Assembly: GCA_001829005.1 (NCBI GenBank)
Contig: MIAG01000002.1
Location: forward strand, 688,837-752,836
Reading direction: 5' to 3'
Source of the DNA: Sphingobacteriia bacterium RIFOXYC2_FULL_35_18
Lineage (GTDB): Bacteria > Bacteroidota > Bacteroidia > Chitinophagales > Chitinophagaceae
DNA length: 64,000 nt
In this document: positions 50,972-59,999 of the stretch, in pieces
Layout of the letters: the number at the start of each line of letters is the position of its first letter
Numbering within the stretch: the first letter of the stretch is position 1
Made by a program: the position numbers and the translations under genes
Notes under the pieces: model-generated
What the model was told of the DNA's origin: nothing
Databases searched by the model: none
What the model saw: only the letters and a program-made list of their open reading frames with translations

Positions 50972-51739
50972 CTATTTATCTAATTTACTCATTAAGTGGT
51001 GTTTGCCTTTGAGCATGAAGTTCTTGCTTTGCTCAATTGCTTCCATCACTTGATCTAGTATTTGATCTACAGAATGAGTATAATCAATTATCAAAGGCTC
51101 TTTAAATCTTACAGATAAAAGAGATCCTTTCTTTTTAAAGCTTAATCCTTTTTTAGTAAACGCCCTCCAAAAACCATTAATTACTACAGGTACAACTACT
51201 GGTTGATTATTCTTAATAATATGTGCTGTACCCCTTCTTCCTGGAGCGAATGGCTTAGTAGTTCCTTGAGGGAACGTAATTACCCAACTTTTATTAAGCG
51301 CCTGATCAATTTTTTGAGTATCAGACTCATCTCTATTTCTACTAATATCTTGGCCTTCTGCTCTCCATGTTCTTTTAACAGTTAGCGCACCAGCCAACTT
51401 AAATAGCCGACTAATCATACTCCCATTCATGGTTTCTTCCGCAGCAACAAAATAGATATTCGTAAAAGGATTCAATAAGTAATAAGGCAATCCCAATTTA
51501 TTTTGCTTCCGCCATTTTACCGCACAAAAAATATGGATAAAAGTGATTACATCTGCAAAATAAGTTTGATGATTGCTCACGAAAAGCACATTATTTTTTG
51601 GAAGTTTACGCAAATGTTCAGTCCCTTCAATTTTAATAGAATTAATTAAAGCAAGACCAGGATATGTTGCCATTCCTACTATTCCATAAACGAACGATCG
51701 TACAACGCGTATATTCTTTATTCTCTCCACTAAATTCAT
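50972..51739 (-). CDS. plsC: 1-acyl-sn-glycerol-3-phosphate acyltransferase
   Basis: Membrane-associated acyltransferase adding the second acyl chain to lysophosphatidic acid. From ATG 51739 it has 255 residues; the catalytic NHxxxxD box is VSNHQTYFADVITF (His and Asp), and the glycerol-phosphate-binding motif is FPQGT, as in PlsC. A hydrophobic stretch at the N terminus (VRSFVYGIVGMATYPGLALI) anchors it. The frame extends to an upstream ATG at 51793, but that extension does not look like the family N terminus. The group includes lipid acyltransferases other than PlsC, so substrate is inferred. Confidence 0.85.
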   Translation of the reverse strand: MNLVERIKNIRVVRSFVYGIVGMATYPGLALINSIKIEGTEHLRKLPKNNVLFVSNHQTYFADVITFIHIFCAVKWRKQNKLGLPYYLLNPFTNIYFVAAEETMNGSMISRLFKLAGALTVKRTWRAEGQDISRNRDESDTQKIDQALNKSWVITFPQGTTKPFAPGRRGTAHIIKNNQPVVVPVVINGFWRAFTKKGLSFKKKGSLLSVRFKEPLIIDYTHSVDQILDQVMEAIEQSKNFMLKGKHHLMSKLDK

Positions 51740-51782
51740 GTCGATAATAATTGGCCAGCAGTGCAAAATAAGGAATGTATTA

Positions 51783-51790
51783 TACATTTG
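51783..51790 (+). promoter_or_regulatory. -7 box TACATTTG for the HAD phosphatase gene
   Basis: Fits TAnnTTTG, 18 bases before ATG 51809; it overlaps the upstream frame extension of plsC on the other strand, one more reason to reject that extension. Confidence 0.58.
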
Positions 51791-51808
51791 CACCAGAAAA
51801 AATAAACA

Positions 51809-52471
51809 ATGGCTTTAACAACAGTAATTTTTGATATTGATGGCTTGTTAATTGACAGTGAACCACTATGGCATGAAGCCGCTACAGTAGTGTTTAATCA
51901 ATATGGAGTAAAATTGACCGATGCTATGTACGCAAGTACAACTGGCCTAAGAACCAAAGAATTTGTGCAATGGTGGTTTGGTTATTTTGGAATTGATATG
52001 GAGCATGCTGCTGAAGCAGAAAAAAATATTGTTGCCGGTGTTTTAAAAAGAATAGAAGAAAAAGCGAATATCATGCCTGGTGTTCCACATATATTTGAAT
52101 TTTTTGCCAATAAACAATTTAAAATTGGTTTGGCTACTTCCTCTCCACCAGCACTAATTGATTTAGTTGTACGAATGACTGGTATAGATGCCTTTTTAAC
52201 TGCAACAGCTTCCGCCGAATACTTACCTTATGGAAAACCTCATCCGCAAGTATATTTAAATTGTGCAGAAGCAATGCAAAGCAAGCCAACTGAATGTATT
52301 TGTTTTGAAGACTCTTTTAATGGTCTTATAGCAGCTAAAGCTGCAAGAATGAAATGTGTAATTATTCCACATCATTCTCTAAATAAAGATGAGCGCTGGG
52401 GCGCAGCAGATCTTAAGCTAAGTTCGCTCCAGAATTTTGGAGCGCTTCATTTTGATCGATTAAACAGTTAA
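51809..52471 (+). CDS. HAD hydrolase (2-deoxyglucose-6-phosphatase / HxpB-like)
   Basis: A 220-residue haloacid dehalogenase phosphatase, subfamily IA. Motif I is FDIDGLLIDSEPLW (8-21; nucleophile Asp9, acid Asp11), motif II LATSS (110-114), motif III Lys in YGKPHPQVY, and motif IV CFEDSFNGLIAA. The cap domain lies between residues 18 and 90. The sequence is close to E. coli YniC/HxpB, which dephosphorylates 2-deoxyglucose-6-phosphate and other hexose phosphates. Single gene with its own -7 box; a terminator follows. Confidence 0.87.
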   Translation: MALTTVIFDIDGLLIDSEPLWHEAATVVFNQYGVKLTDAMYASTTGLRTKEFVQWWFGYFGIDMEHAAEAEKNIVAGVLKRIEEKANIMPGVPHIFEFFANKQFKIGLATSSPPALIDLVVRMTGIDAFLTATASAEYLPYGKPHPQVYLNCAEAMQSKPTECICFEDSFNGLIAAKAARMKCVIIPHHSLNKDERWGAADLKLSSLQNFGALHFDRLNS

Positions 52472-52546
52472 GATCAATATTAAATTCGGTCTGTTCATTA
52501 AATAGAACAATTAACTCAAACAAAAAATTTAGGCATACACATAAAA

Positions 52547-52572
52547 AAATGCCCCGATTACTCGGGGCATTT
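52547..52572 (-). terminator. Rho-independent terminator for the OmpA-like porin gene (bidirectional)
   Basis: Arms 52547-52557 and 52562-52572 are perfect inverted copies with a GC-rich core CCCCGA/TCGGGG and a 4-base TTAC loop. On the minus strand a run of T follows the hairpin, a strong terminator for the porin gene; it can also stop the converging HAD gene. Confidence 0.88.
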
Positions 52573-52592
52573 AAGCTTATAATTAACTATTA

Positions 52593-54131
52593 TTAGTTTC
52601 TGCTTTTCAAGTTTGGATGAGGAGCAGGTAAGCTATTAGGACCTTCTTCAGTTGTACCTTGTAAATCTACAGTATTGGCTTTACCATCCTGAGCATAAAC
52701 AAATAACAATCTGCTTTCAGCAATTCCTTGCTTTTCTACTAAGTATTTGATAACTGCATTCACACGCTCCCAGCTTTGTTGCTGAGCCGCTTTGCTCGTT
52801 GCACCGTAACCAACAACTTTAACGTTACAAGTAGGATTTGCTTTCAATTGAGCAGCAGCCGCACTTAAAACTACCATTGCATCTTTGCTCAATTTTGTTG
52901 TAGTTCCTTTGAACTGTACACTTGGTAAAGCACTGATGGTACAGCTAGGCTTTTGATTAGCTTGCATATTAGTTACCATTTCCTTAATTTCCTTGCAGCA
53001 AGGATTTTCAGGGCAAGTACCAATACCGTCATTGTTTACAGGGAAACATTTTTGAGAAGTCAACAACTCTTTGTCTTTGTAATCAGGAACGCCATCACCG
53101 TCAGTATCTTTAGATACACCATGAGAATCAACTGGAGCACCAGCTGGAGTATTTGGTTCCATGTCAAACTGATCAGTTACACCATCTTTATCGGCATCAG
53201 GTAAAACAGTCTTAGGCATTTTCATATGCTTAGGAGCGTTTAACTCGGTGTAGATAAAGTTGTTTGGATTAATCCAGTATAGAGGTTGAACTTTTTTGCT
53301 GTTATCACCAATATTGATGTTTACTCTAGCAGTTGTCATGCTGAAGTAATCATTGTTCTCGTTTCTAACATCTTTCCAAGTATCTAAATAGTCATTTCCA
53401 CCAGCAGTGAAAATGAATTTCTGCTCTAAACCAATATTTACTTTTTCACTCACTTTAAATGCAGCACCCAAACCTAAGTTCCAAGCATGCATCAAAGCCC
53501 ATGATTTTCTGTTATTTACAGTAGCTCCAAACATAGTGGTAATTAAACCATCTTGAGTGTAAGCCTGTCCAGGACGCTGACCATAAAAAATATTGTATCC
53601 ACCTGGTTGAGCTCCTGGAGCACCTTGGTATTGTGCTTTAGAACCCAACAAGCTGTAGCCAGCTAATACATAGATATTAGTCTTTGGATTTCCTCTGTAA
53701 TAGCTTGGTGTATTTAATGAAGCGATAAAATCAAAGCCCAAAGCATACATAGTATTCTTATAAGCAGTTTGACCAACGGCAACCCCATAAGGATTAGGTG
53801 TACCAGAAGTAGAAGCTCCTGTTAAAGATCCTCTAACTGAAAAAATATGACCAAGGGCTTTTCTCAAAGAAACGCCATAACCTAAACCCATTTTAGCTTT
53901 AATATCACCTACTAACCAAGTTGGTCCTAAATTAAAACCTAATTCCCACTGGCTTCTTGGTTTTGCAGGGTAAGGGTACTGGTTGTTCATGAATTCATTG
54001 TGCTGGGGCAGATCTTTTACTGCTATTTTGGAAGTGTCTTTCCAATCCCAACCCCAATCTGTTTGTGCGTTAGCTGCAAATTGTGCTGACACAAATAATA
54101 CAACTAATAAAAGGAGCTTCTTGCTTGCCAT
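52593..54131 (-). CDS. OmpA-family outer-membrane porin with thrombospondin type-3 repeats
   Basis: A 512-residue abundant-type outer-membrane protein: signal peptide to about residue 22 (FAANAQ), an N-terminal beta-barrel (about 55-290), then calcium-binding type-3 repeats DADKDGVTDQFD and DTDGDGVPDYKD (about 310-352), a Cys-rich linker (CFP...CPENPCC) and a C-terminal OmpA-like domain (about 400-495). In the peptidoglycan-binding domain the usual GHTD motif reads VVGYGATS, so the Asp that grips diaminopimelate is missing, while the later Arg (WERVNAV) is kept. Anchoring to the wall may therefore be weak. A probable -7 box and a strong terminator frame it as a single gene. Confidence 0.9.
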   Translation of the reverse strand: MASKKLLLLVVLFVSAQFAANAQTDWGWDWKDTSKIAVKDLPQHNEFMNNQYPYPAKPRSQWELGFNLGPTWLVGDIKAKMGLGYGVSLRKALGHIFSVRGSLTGASTSGTPNPYGVAVGQTAYKNTMYALGFDFIASLNTPSYYRGNPKTNIYVLAGYSLLGSKAQYQGAPGAQPGGYNIFYGQRPGQAYTQDGLITTMFGATVNNRKSWALMHAWNLGLGAAFKVSEKVNIGLEQKFIFTAGGNDYLDTWKDVRNENNDYFSMTTARVNINIGDNSKKVQPLYWINPNNFIYTELNAPKHMKMPKTVLPDADKDGVTDQFDMEPNTPAGAPVDSHGVSKDTDGDGVPDYKDKELLTSQKCFPVNNDGIGTCPENPCCKEIKEMVTNMQANQKPSCTISALPSVQFKGTTTKLSKDAMVVLSAAAAQLKANPTCNVKVVGYGATSKAAQQQSWERVNAVIKYLVEKQGIAESRLLFVYAQDGKANTVDLQGTTEEGPNSLPAPHPNLKSRN

Positions 54132-54197
54132 AATCGATATTTGATTTAATAATTAATTATAATCGCCGTAAAAGTACTTATTTTTTATATAAATACT

Positions 54198-54205
54198 CAA
54201 AAATA
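54198..54205 (-). promoter_or_regulatory. Possible -7 box TATTTTTG for the OmpA-like porin gene
   Basis: CAAAAATA on the plus strand reads TATTTTTG on the minus strand, fitting TAnnTTTG, 66 bases before the start codon. This would give a long leader, unlike the other genes here. An imperfect inverted repeat (54225-54233 with 54242-54250) lies further upstream. Confidence 0.35.
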
Positions 54206-54312
54206 CTATCCAGGGGGGTAAACGATAGTGTATGACTGCGAATATACTATAAACGCTGCTTTTAACAGTTTATTTTGTCAGATTCATGGGTATATTGCAG
54301 CATAATTATAAC

Positions 54313-55275
54313 ATGAATTTAGCAAAAAAGGTTATTTCAAGCGAACTAGAGCAGTTTGAAGTTCATTTTAGAGAGGCTGTTAAGAGTAGGGTGGCATTGT
54401 TAGACCGCATTATGCAATACATTGTAAAGCGTAAAGGAAAGCAGCTAAGACCAATGTTTGTGCTATTAAGCGCCCGCTTAGGAGGCATCATCAACGACAG
54501 TACCTATAGGGCAGCATCATTAGTAGAATTATTACATACGGCAACCCTTGTTCACGATGATGTGGTAGACGAATCAATGGAAAGAAGGGGATTTTTCTCA
54601 ATAAATGCACTTTGGAAAAATAAAATTGCTGTATTGGTAGGGGATTATTTGTTATCGAAGGGATTATTGCTGTCTTTAAACAATAAAGACCATGAAGTTT
54701 TACGTATCCTCTCTGAAGCCGTTAGGTTAATGAGCGAAGGGGAACTTTTACAAATTGAAAAATCTAGAAACCTCAATTTAAGCGAAGCGGTTTATTACGA
54801 AATAATCAATGGAAAAACAGCGTCCTTATTGGCTTCAGCTTGTGCAGCAGGTGCTTCCACCACTTTTACAGACCCAGCTGATATAGAAACAATGCGTTTG
54901 TTTGGGGAAAAAGTAGGAATGGCATTTCAAATCAAAGATGACTTATTCGACTATAGCAGTAAAAATATAGGCAAACCTACCGGCAATGATATAAAGGAGA
55001 AAAAATTAACACTGCCATTGATTTATATATTGAATAATTGCCCCCCATCTCTAAAAAAGCAAATCATATACATAGTCAAAAATCAAAATACCCAAAAAGA
55101 TAAAGTGGCTTTTGTAATTGAACAAGTTGAAGCATTAGGAGGCATTGATTATGCAACTAAAAAAATGTTTACCTATAGAGATGAAGCATTGGAATTATTG
55201 TATCGTTTTCCAACCTCCCCTATTAGAGATGCATTAGAAGAGCTGGTAAGGTATACTACCGATAGAGAATATTAA
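54313..55275 (+). CDS. Polyprenyl (isoprenyl) diphosphate synthase
   Basis: Trans-isoprenyl diphosphate synthase making a long-chain prenyl diphosphate for the quinone side chain; 320 residues from ATG 54313. KGKQLRPM (IPP-binding), the first aspartate-rich motif DDVVD in ATLVHDDVVDESMERRG and the second, DDLFD in FQIKDDLFDYSS, are intact; GNDIKEKKLTLPLIY follows as usual. The product length cannot be deduced reliably. ATG 54286 is an alternative. It is coupled to recJ through TAATG at 55273-55277. Confidence 0.93.
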   Translation: MNLAKKVISSELEQFEVHFREAVKSRVALLDRIMQYIVKRKGKQLRPMFVLLSARLGGIINDSTYRAASLVELLHTATLVHDDVVDESMERRGFFSINALWKNKIAVLVGDYLLSKGLLLSLNNKDHEVLRILSEAVRLMSEGELLQIEKSRNLNLSEAVYYEIINGKTASLLASACAAGASTTFTDPADIETMRLFGEKVGMAFQIKDDLFDYSSKNIGKPTGNDIKEKKLTLPLIYILNNCPPSLKKQIIYIVKNQNTQKDKVAFVIEQVEALGGIDYATKKMFTYRDEALELLYRFPTSPIRDALEELVRYTTDREY

Positions 55276-56987
55276 TGCAAAAAAGATGGAACATATTATC
55301 AGCAAACCCTGCTGAAGTAGCATCCCTACAAGATTCTTTAAAAATCAATGCAACACTTTGTACCATACTAGCACAAAGGGGTATTAATGATTATGATAAG
55401 GCCAAAGAATATTTTAGACCGAGCCTAGAACATTTGCATAGTCCCTGGTTAATGAAAGACATGGATAAAGCAGTAGAACGCATTTTGCATGCATTTAATA
55501 ACCAAGAACAAATTTTAGTTTATGGAGATTATGATGTGGATGGTACTACTTCTGTCGCAAGTATGTTTCAATTTTTAAAATCCTTACATGATCCTATTGA
55601 TTTTTATATTCCTCATAGATATAAAGAAGGATATGGTATTTCAAAAATTGGAATTGACTTTGCAAAAGAAAACGGATTCAGTTTAATTATATCTCTTGAT
55701 TGTGGTATTAAATCAGCAGACCTAATTGCCTATGCAAAAAGCCTAGGAATTGACTTCATTGTTTGCGACCACCATTTACCAGACGAAATTATTCCAGCTG
55801 CAGTTGCCATATTAAATCCTAAGCAAAAAGATTGCAACTATCCCTACAAAGAATTATGCGGATGTGGTGTTGGGTTTAAGCTCATGACAGCATTAACAGA
55901 GCATCTAAAACTCAATACTGAAGCCTATTTACAGTATATAGACTTAGTCGCAATTGCCATTGCTGCAGATATTGTACCAGTTACTGGAGAAAATAGAACA
56001 CTGGCATTTTTTGGAATTCAAAAAGTAAATACAAAACCGTCCATTGGAATAGAAGCATTATTGAATTTGTCTAAGGCAAAATTCCCAATGAGTTTAACAA
56101 GTTTGGTATTTGTAATTGCACCTAGAATAAATGCAGCTGGCAGAATGGATGACGCGAAAAAAGCGGTGCAATTATTTATTGAAAAAGACCCTACTGCAGC
56201 CATTACTCTTGCTAATATTTTACACAGTGATAACACAGATCGCAGAGAAGCAGATAGTAGTATTACTATTGAAGCCATGGAAATGTTGGCTGCAGACCCA
56301 AATAATATTAACAGAAAAACGAGTGTCTTATACAATGAAAATTGGCATAAAGGTGTAGTAGGTATTGTAGCCAGCAGATTAATTGAAACCTTTTATAGAC
56401 CAACTATTATTTTAACCAAGAGTGGAGACTATGCAGCAGGAAGCGCAAGAAGTGTTGCTGGGTTTAATTTATATGAAGCAATACATGCTTGCCGTAAGTA
56501 TCTACTCGGTTATGGGGGGCATTTTGCTGCAGCTGGAATGACCATTTCGATTGATCAAATTGAGGCATTTAGTATCGCTTTCGAAGAAGAGGTAGCCAAA
56601 ACCATACAGCCAGATCAATTAATACCAGAAATAGTAATAAATACTGAAATCAGTTTTAAAGACATCCATACTTCTTTGTATAATATTATCAAACAAATGG
56701 AACCATTTGGACCAGATAATATGCGACCTGTATTTATTGCTAGAAAGGTAAAAGATGCAGGCTTTTCCAAAGTGGTAAAAGACCTGCATCTTAGAGTAGT
56801 ATTAAAACAAGAAGATATTATTTTATCGGGTATTGGATTTAATATGGCCGATAAATTTTCTTTGTTAGAAAACAGTAAACCAGTAGACATCGTTTTTGCC
56901 ATTGACGAAAATGAATGGCAAGGAAATACTAGTTTGCAACTGAAAATTATTGACCTACTCCCTGCATCATCTGCACAGAACGATTAA
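55275..56987 (+). CDS. recJ: Single-stranded-DNA-specific exonuclease RecJ
   Basis: A 5'-3' ssDNA exonuclease of mismatch and recombination repair; 570 residues. DHH-domain motifs are in order: YGDYDVDGTTSVA (motif I), ISLDCGIKS (motif II), VCDHHLPDE (DHH, motif III) and IAIAADIVPV; the DHHA1 domain has the GYGGHFAAAGMTI motif. The C-terminal OB-fold region follows. The start codon overlaps the prenyl synthase stop. It converges on htpG with an unusually long 41-base overlap of coding 3' ends. Confidence 0.95.
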   Translation: MQKRWNILSANPAEVASLQDSLKINATLCTILAQRGINDYDKAKEYFRPSLEHLHSPWLMKDMDKAVERILHAFNNQEQILVYGDYDVDGTTSVASMFQFLKSLHDPIDFYIPHRYKEGYGISKIGIDFAKENGFSLIISLDCGIKSADLIAYAKSLGIDFIVCDHHLPDEIIPAAVAILNPKQKDCNYPYKELCGCGVGFKLMTALTEHLKLNTEAYLQYIDLVAIAIAADIVPVTGENRTLAFFGIQKVNTKPSIGIEALLNLSKAKFPMSLTSLVFVIAPRINAAGRMDDAKKAVQLFIEKDPTAAITLANILHSDNTDRREADSSITIEAMEMLAADPNNINRKTSVLYNENWHKGVVGIVASRLIETFYRPTIILTKSGDYAAGSARSVAGFNLYEAIHACRKYLLGYGGHFAAAGMTISIDQIEAFSIAFEEEVAKTIQPDQLIPEIVINTEISFKDIHTSLYNIIKQMEPFGPDNMRPVFIARKVKDAGFSKVVKDLHLRVVLKQEDIILSGIGFNMADKFSLLENSKPVDIVFAIDENEWQGNTSLQLKIIDLLPASSAQND

Positions 56988-58806
56988 TAAAATTGGTCAG
57001 TTCTGCTCCTTTTAATAATCCTTGAGACAACAATGCTAAATCAGCTAAATTTCTAACCTGCTTAGTTTTGATGTCTTCGTTGCTCTCCTTTAATATATTT
57101 TGAAAAACAGGGTGATTCCCATTTACAGTAAGGGTTACTTCATCAGGCATTTGTGCATAAAAAGCAGTCATACCACCACCAGCAGCGCCCATGTCTTTCA
57201 TCCTTCTCATAAACTCAGGACGAGTTGCAATTACTGGTGCAGAATCTGTGCTTAATCCTTTCACTTCAGTAGTTACATGAAGCTCAGGAATTTGCAAAGT
57301 GAACAGCGTTTTTAATTGCTCAGTCTCTTCTTTACTTAAAACAGACTCAGTGCTTTCTTGTTTATCAATTAAGTTGTCTACAATATCTGCATCTACTCTT
57401 ACAAAGCTGGTATTTTCCCACTTCATTTCCATGGTATTCAAGAATGCAGCATCTACCAAAGTTTCCATTTTCACCACTTCATAACCCTTCAATTTACAAG
57501 CTTGAATATAAGCGTCTTGTTGAACAGGATTGGTCGTGTATAAAACAATATGTTTCCCTTCTTTGTTCTTCTGCAAAGTTTCAGTAGCGGTTTTATATTC
57601 ATCTAAAGTGAAAAACTTACCATCCACATTTTCCATTACCAAAAACTTATTGGCCTTATCTAAGAATTTGTCGTCGGTCATCATACCGTACTTTACAAAT
57701 AGGCCAAGACTTTCCCATTTTTGTTCAAACTCAGTTCGATCATTTTTGAAAATCTCTTCTAACTTATCCGCTACTTTTTTGGTAATATGCGCATTAATTT
57801 TTCTCACATTTGGATCACCTTGCAAATAGCTTCTACTCACATTCAGAGGAATATCTGGGCTATCAATTACACCATGTAAAAGCATTAAGAATTCAGGTAC
57901 GATGTCTTTTACTTCATCAGTTACAAAAACTTGATTGCAATACAATTGAATCTTATCTTTTTGAATTTCGTAGCTCTGTTTAATTTTTGGGAAATACAAA
58001 ACACCCGTTAAATTAAATGGATAGTCTACATTCAAGTGAATCCAAAACAAAGGTGTTTCACCAAAAGGATACAACTCACGATAGAATTTTTCGTAGTCTT
58101 CCTTGGTTAGTTCGCTTGGCTTTTTAACCCAAATAGGATTGGTATTATTGATTGATTTCTCTTCTTCTTTCTCTTCTTCTTTTTTTACTTCAGCATTAAC
58201 ATCAGTAAAGAAAATAGGAATAGGTAAAAACTTACAGAACTTTTCCAAGATACCTTTTAGCTTAAAAGCATCTAAAAACTCTGCACTTTCTTCGTTCACG
58301 TGCAAAATAATTTTAGTTCCGCGTTGCTTTTTTTCAACTTCGTATAATTCAAATTCGGGGCTTCCTTCGCAACTCCAATAAACGGTAGCTGCATCATCTT
58401 GATAGCTTTGAGTCAATACTTCAACTTTAGAAGCCACCATAAATGCACTATAAAAGCCTAAACCAAAATGGCCAATAATGCTCGCATCTTTATATTTGGT
58501 CAAAAACTCTTCTGCTCCACTAAATGCAACCTGATTTAGGTATTTATCTACTTCTTCTTTGGTCATACCCACCCCACAATCTTCTATTGTGATGGTTTTT
58601 TCTTTGGCATCAAGCCTAACATCAATACGAAGTTCACCTAATTCGCCTTTGGCTTCTCCAATGGATGATAAGGTTTTAATTTTTTGCGTTGCATCGGTAG
58701 CATTACTAACCAGCTCTCTCAAGAAAATTTCATGGTCGCTGTAGAGGAATTTTTTAATGATGGGGAAAATATTCTCCGTCTGTACGCGTATCTGTCCTTT
58801 TTGCAT
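56947..58806 (-). CDS. htpG: Chaperone protein HtpG (Hsp90)
   Basis: Bacterial Hsp90; 619 residues from ATG 58806. The GHKL ATPase domain shows ELVSNATDATQK (catalytic Glu and Asn), IEDCGVGMTKEE and GHFGLGFYSAFMV; the middle domain contains VSRSYLQGDPNVRKI with the catalytic Arg; the C-terminal dimerisation domain follows. A charged EEEKEEEK segment (near 213-220) is a linker seen in some homologues. A longer frame to 58845 is rejected because MQKGQIRVQTEN is the conserved start. It overlaps recJ by 41 bases. Confidence 0.96.
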   Translation of the reverse strand: MQKGQIRVQTENIFPIIKKFLYSDHEIFLRELVSNATDATQKIKTLSSIGEAKGELGELRIDVRLDAKEKTITIEDCGVGMTKEEVDKYLNQVAFSGAEEFLTKYKDASIIGHFGLGFYSAFMVASKVEVLTQSYQDDAATVYWSCEGSPEFELYEVEKKQRGTKIILHVNEESAEFLDAFKLKGILEKFCKFLPIPIFFTDVNAEVKKEEEKEEEKSINNTNPIWVKKPSELTKEDYEKFYRELYPFGETPLFWIHLNVDYPFNLTGVLYFPKIKQSYEIQKDKIQLYCNQVFVTDEVKDIVPEFLMLLHGVIDSPDIPLNVSRSYLQGDPNVRKINAHITKKVADKLEEIFKNDRTEFEQKWESLGLFVKYGMMTDDKFLDKANKFLVMENVDGKFFTLDEYKTATETLQKNKEGKHIVLYTTNPVQQDAYIQACKLKGYEVVKMETLVDAAFLNTMEMKWENTSFVRVDADIVDNLIDKQESTESVLSKEETEQLKTLFTLQIPELHVTTEVKGLSTDSAPVIATRPEFMRRMKDMGAAGGGMTAFYAQMPDEVTLTVNGNHPVFQNILKESNEDIKTKQVRNLADLALLSQGLLKGAELTNFINRSVQMMQGVGQ

Positions 58807-58924
58807 ATCAATACTTTTTCCTTGTCTTGTCAAAGAAAGTACCAATTGATTGTTTGCTGACAGGATGACAATGAAATAGGGAAATTACCGTTTTAAAAAT
58901 AAATTTTGACAGAATGGTAATGGA

Positions 58925-59944
58925 TTATCGAAAACTAGGTATATAAAAAACAGCCCCTGTTGCACCTGATTTACCATAATGGACTTCTTTTACTGGAGTA
59001 TGATCAGACCAAATATTCCAGTTGGTTTCCATATCCGTATATCCATTTTGCCGAAGAAATTGTAGAATCTGCCCCTTTACAGCTTCCATATCTTCATTGG
59101 GTTTGGTGTAGCAAACAAATTGAACAGTTGTCTTTTTGTAAGGAAATTGTTGCATAAATTCCTCCAACTCAGCCCTTGTTATCATTGAATTATTGAAAGA
59201 AGGGGGCATTTTTTCTGTTTCTTTTTGTGGTCGATTAACGGGTTCGTAAACAGGTTCTGATTCAATAGGTCTTTTGTTATTAGTAGGAGGAACACTGCCG
59301 TTGTATTGTGGCTTTCGATTGTCTTGCTGAAAGTACTGGGTTGGATCTGATGGCTTAATATTATCATCAACTACTTTTTTTGAACGAACAGGTTTGTAAG
59401 CAGGAGCTACATAAACACGTTCATCCTCTTCTTGTAAAGGAGCTATGGTTTTTACTTTATTAACCAAACCCGGTTTAGGTGATTCTGCTTTTACTTTCGT
59501 AAAAGGCGGAGATTTTATTTCAGCTGCTTCTTTAGGGGCACCAATTTTAATTGGTGTTGGCTTTTCCCTTTTTGCTACAGTAGAGTTTTCAACCATCGTC
59601 GATGTTGATTCAGGAGCCGGTATATTTGGCATTATTGCAGCAGAATCAGGAGCTGTAGCATCAAGAGCTACAGAATCAATTGGAACAGATGATACGGCAG
59701 AATCGGGTTGAAGATTCAACTTAGCTTCCATAAGTTTTTGTTGTTCTTCGTACCAAGCATGTGCGCTGGCATCAACTGTTTCTTTTTCTTCAACAACAGG
59801 TGCTATAGTTTCTTGTTTGGCGATCCACCAAAATGCAGCATATCCTATACCGGCCATGATAAACAAGGCCAATACAAGTAGGAGGAATCTTGGATTTTTC
59901 TTTTCGTGCGTTTCCTCTCCCGTTAAATCGGTTGCGGTTAACAT
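58925..59944 (-). CDS. Single-pass membrane protein with Pro/Glu-rich linker and C-terminal domain
   Basis: A 339-residue protein: cytoplasmic tail (1-18), one transmembrane helix (about 20-42, LLLVLALFIMAGIGYAAFWWIA), then a long low-complexity Pro/Ser/Lys/Glu region (about 60-250) typical of periplasm-spanning linkers. The C-terminal 85 residues (TRAELEEFMQQFPYKKTTVQ through KSGATGAVFYIP) look folded and contain two predicted alpha/beta units. It resembles SPOR-like or TonB-like architectures but has neither signature. Function unknown. Confidence 0.55.
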   Translation of the reverse strand: MLTATDLTGEETHEKKNPRFLLLVLALFIMAGIGYAAFWWIAKQETIAPVVEEKETVDASAHAWYEEQQKLMEAKLNLQPDSAVSSVPIDSVALDATAPDSAAIMPNIPAPESTSTMVENSTVAKREKPTPIKIGAPKEAAEIKSPPFTKVKAESPKPGLVNKVKTIAPLQEEDERVYVAPAYKPVRSKKVVDDNIKPSDPTQYFQQDNRKPQYNGSVPPTNNKRPIESEPVYEPVNRPQKETEKMPPSFNNSMITRAELEEFMQQFPYKKTTVQFVCYTKPNEDMEAVKGQILQFLRQNGYTDMETNWNIWSDHTPVKEVHYGKSGATGAVFYIPSFR

Positions 59945-59999
59945 GATACTAAGTTAAGCTAATTCAAGAGCCAATTCCACTCATAGCCTGAAAAAGGGG

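Noticed and set aside
54225..54250. Inverted repeat between the OmpA-like and prenyl synthase genes as an operator
   Set aside because: Arms match only with one mismatch (G:T) and lie in AT-rich DNA; kept as a note in the promoter entry.
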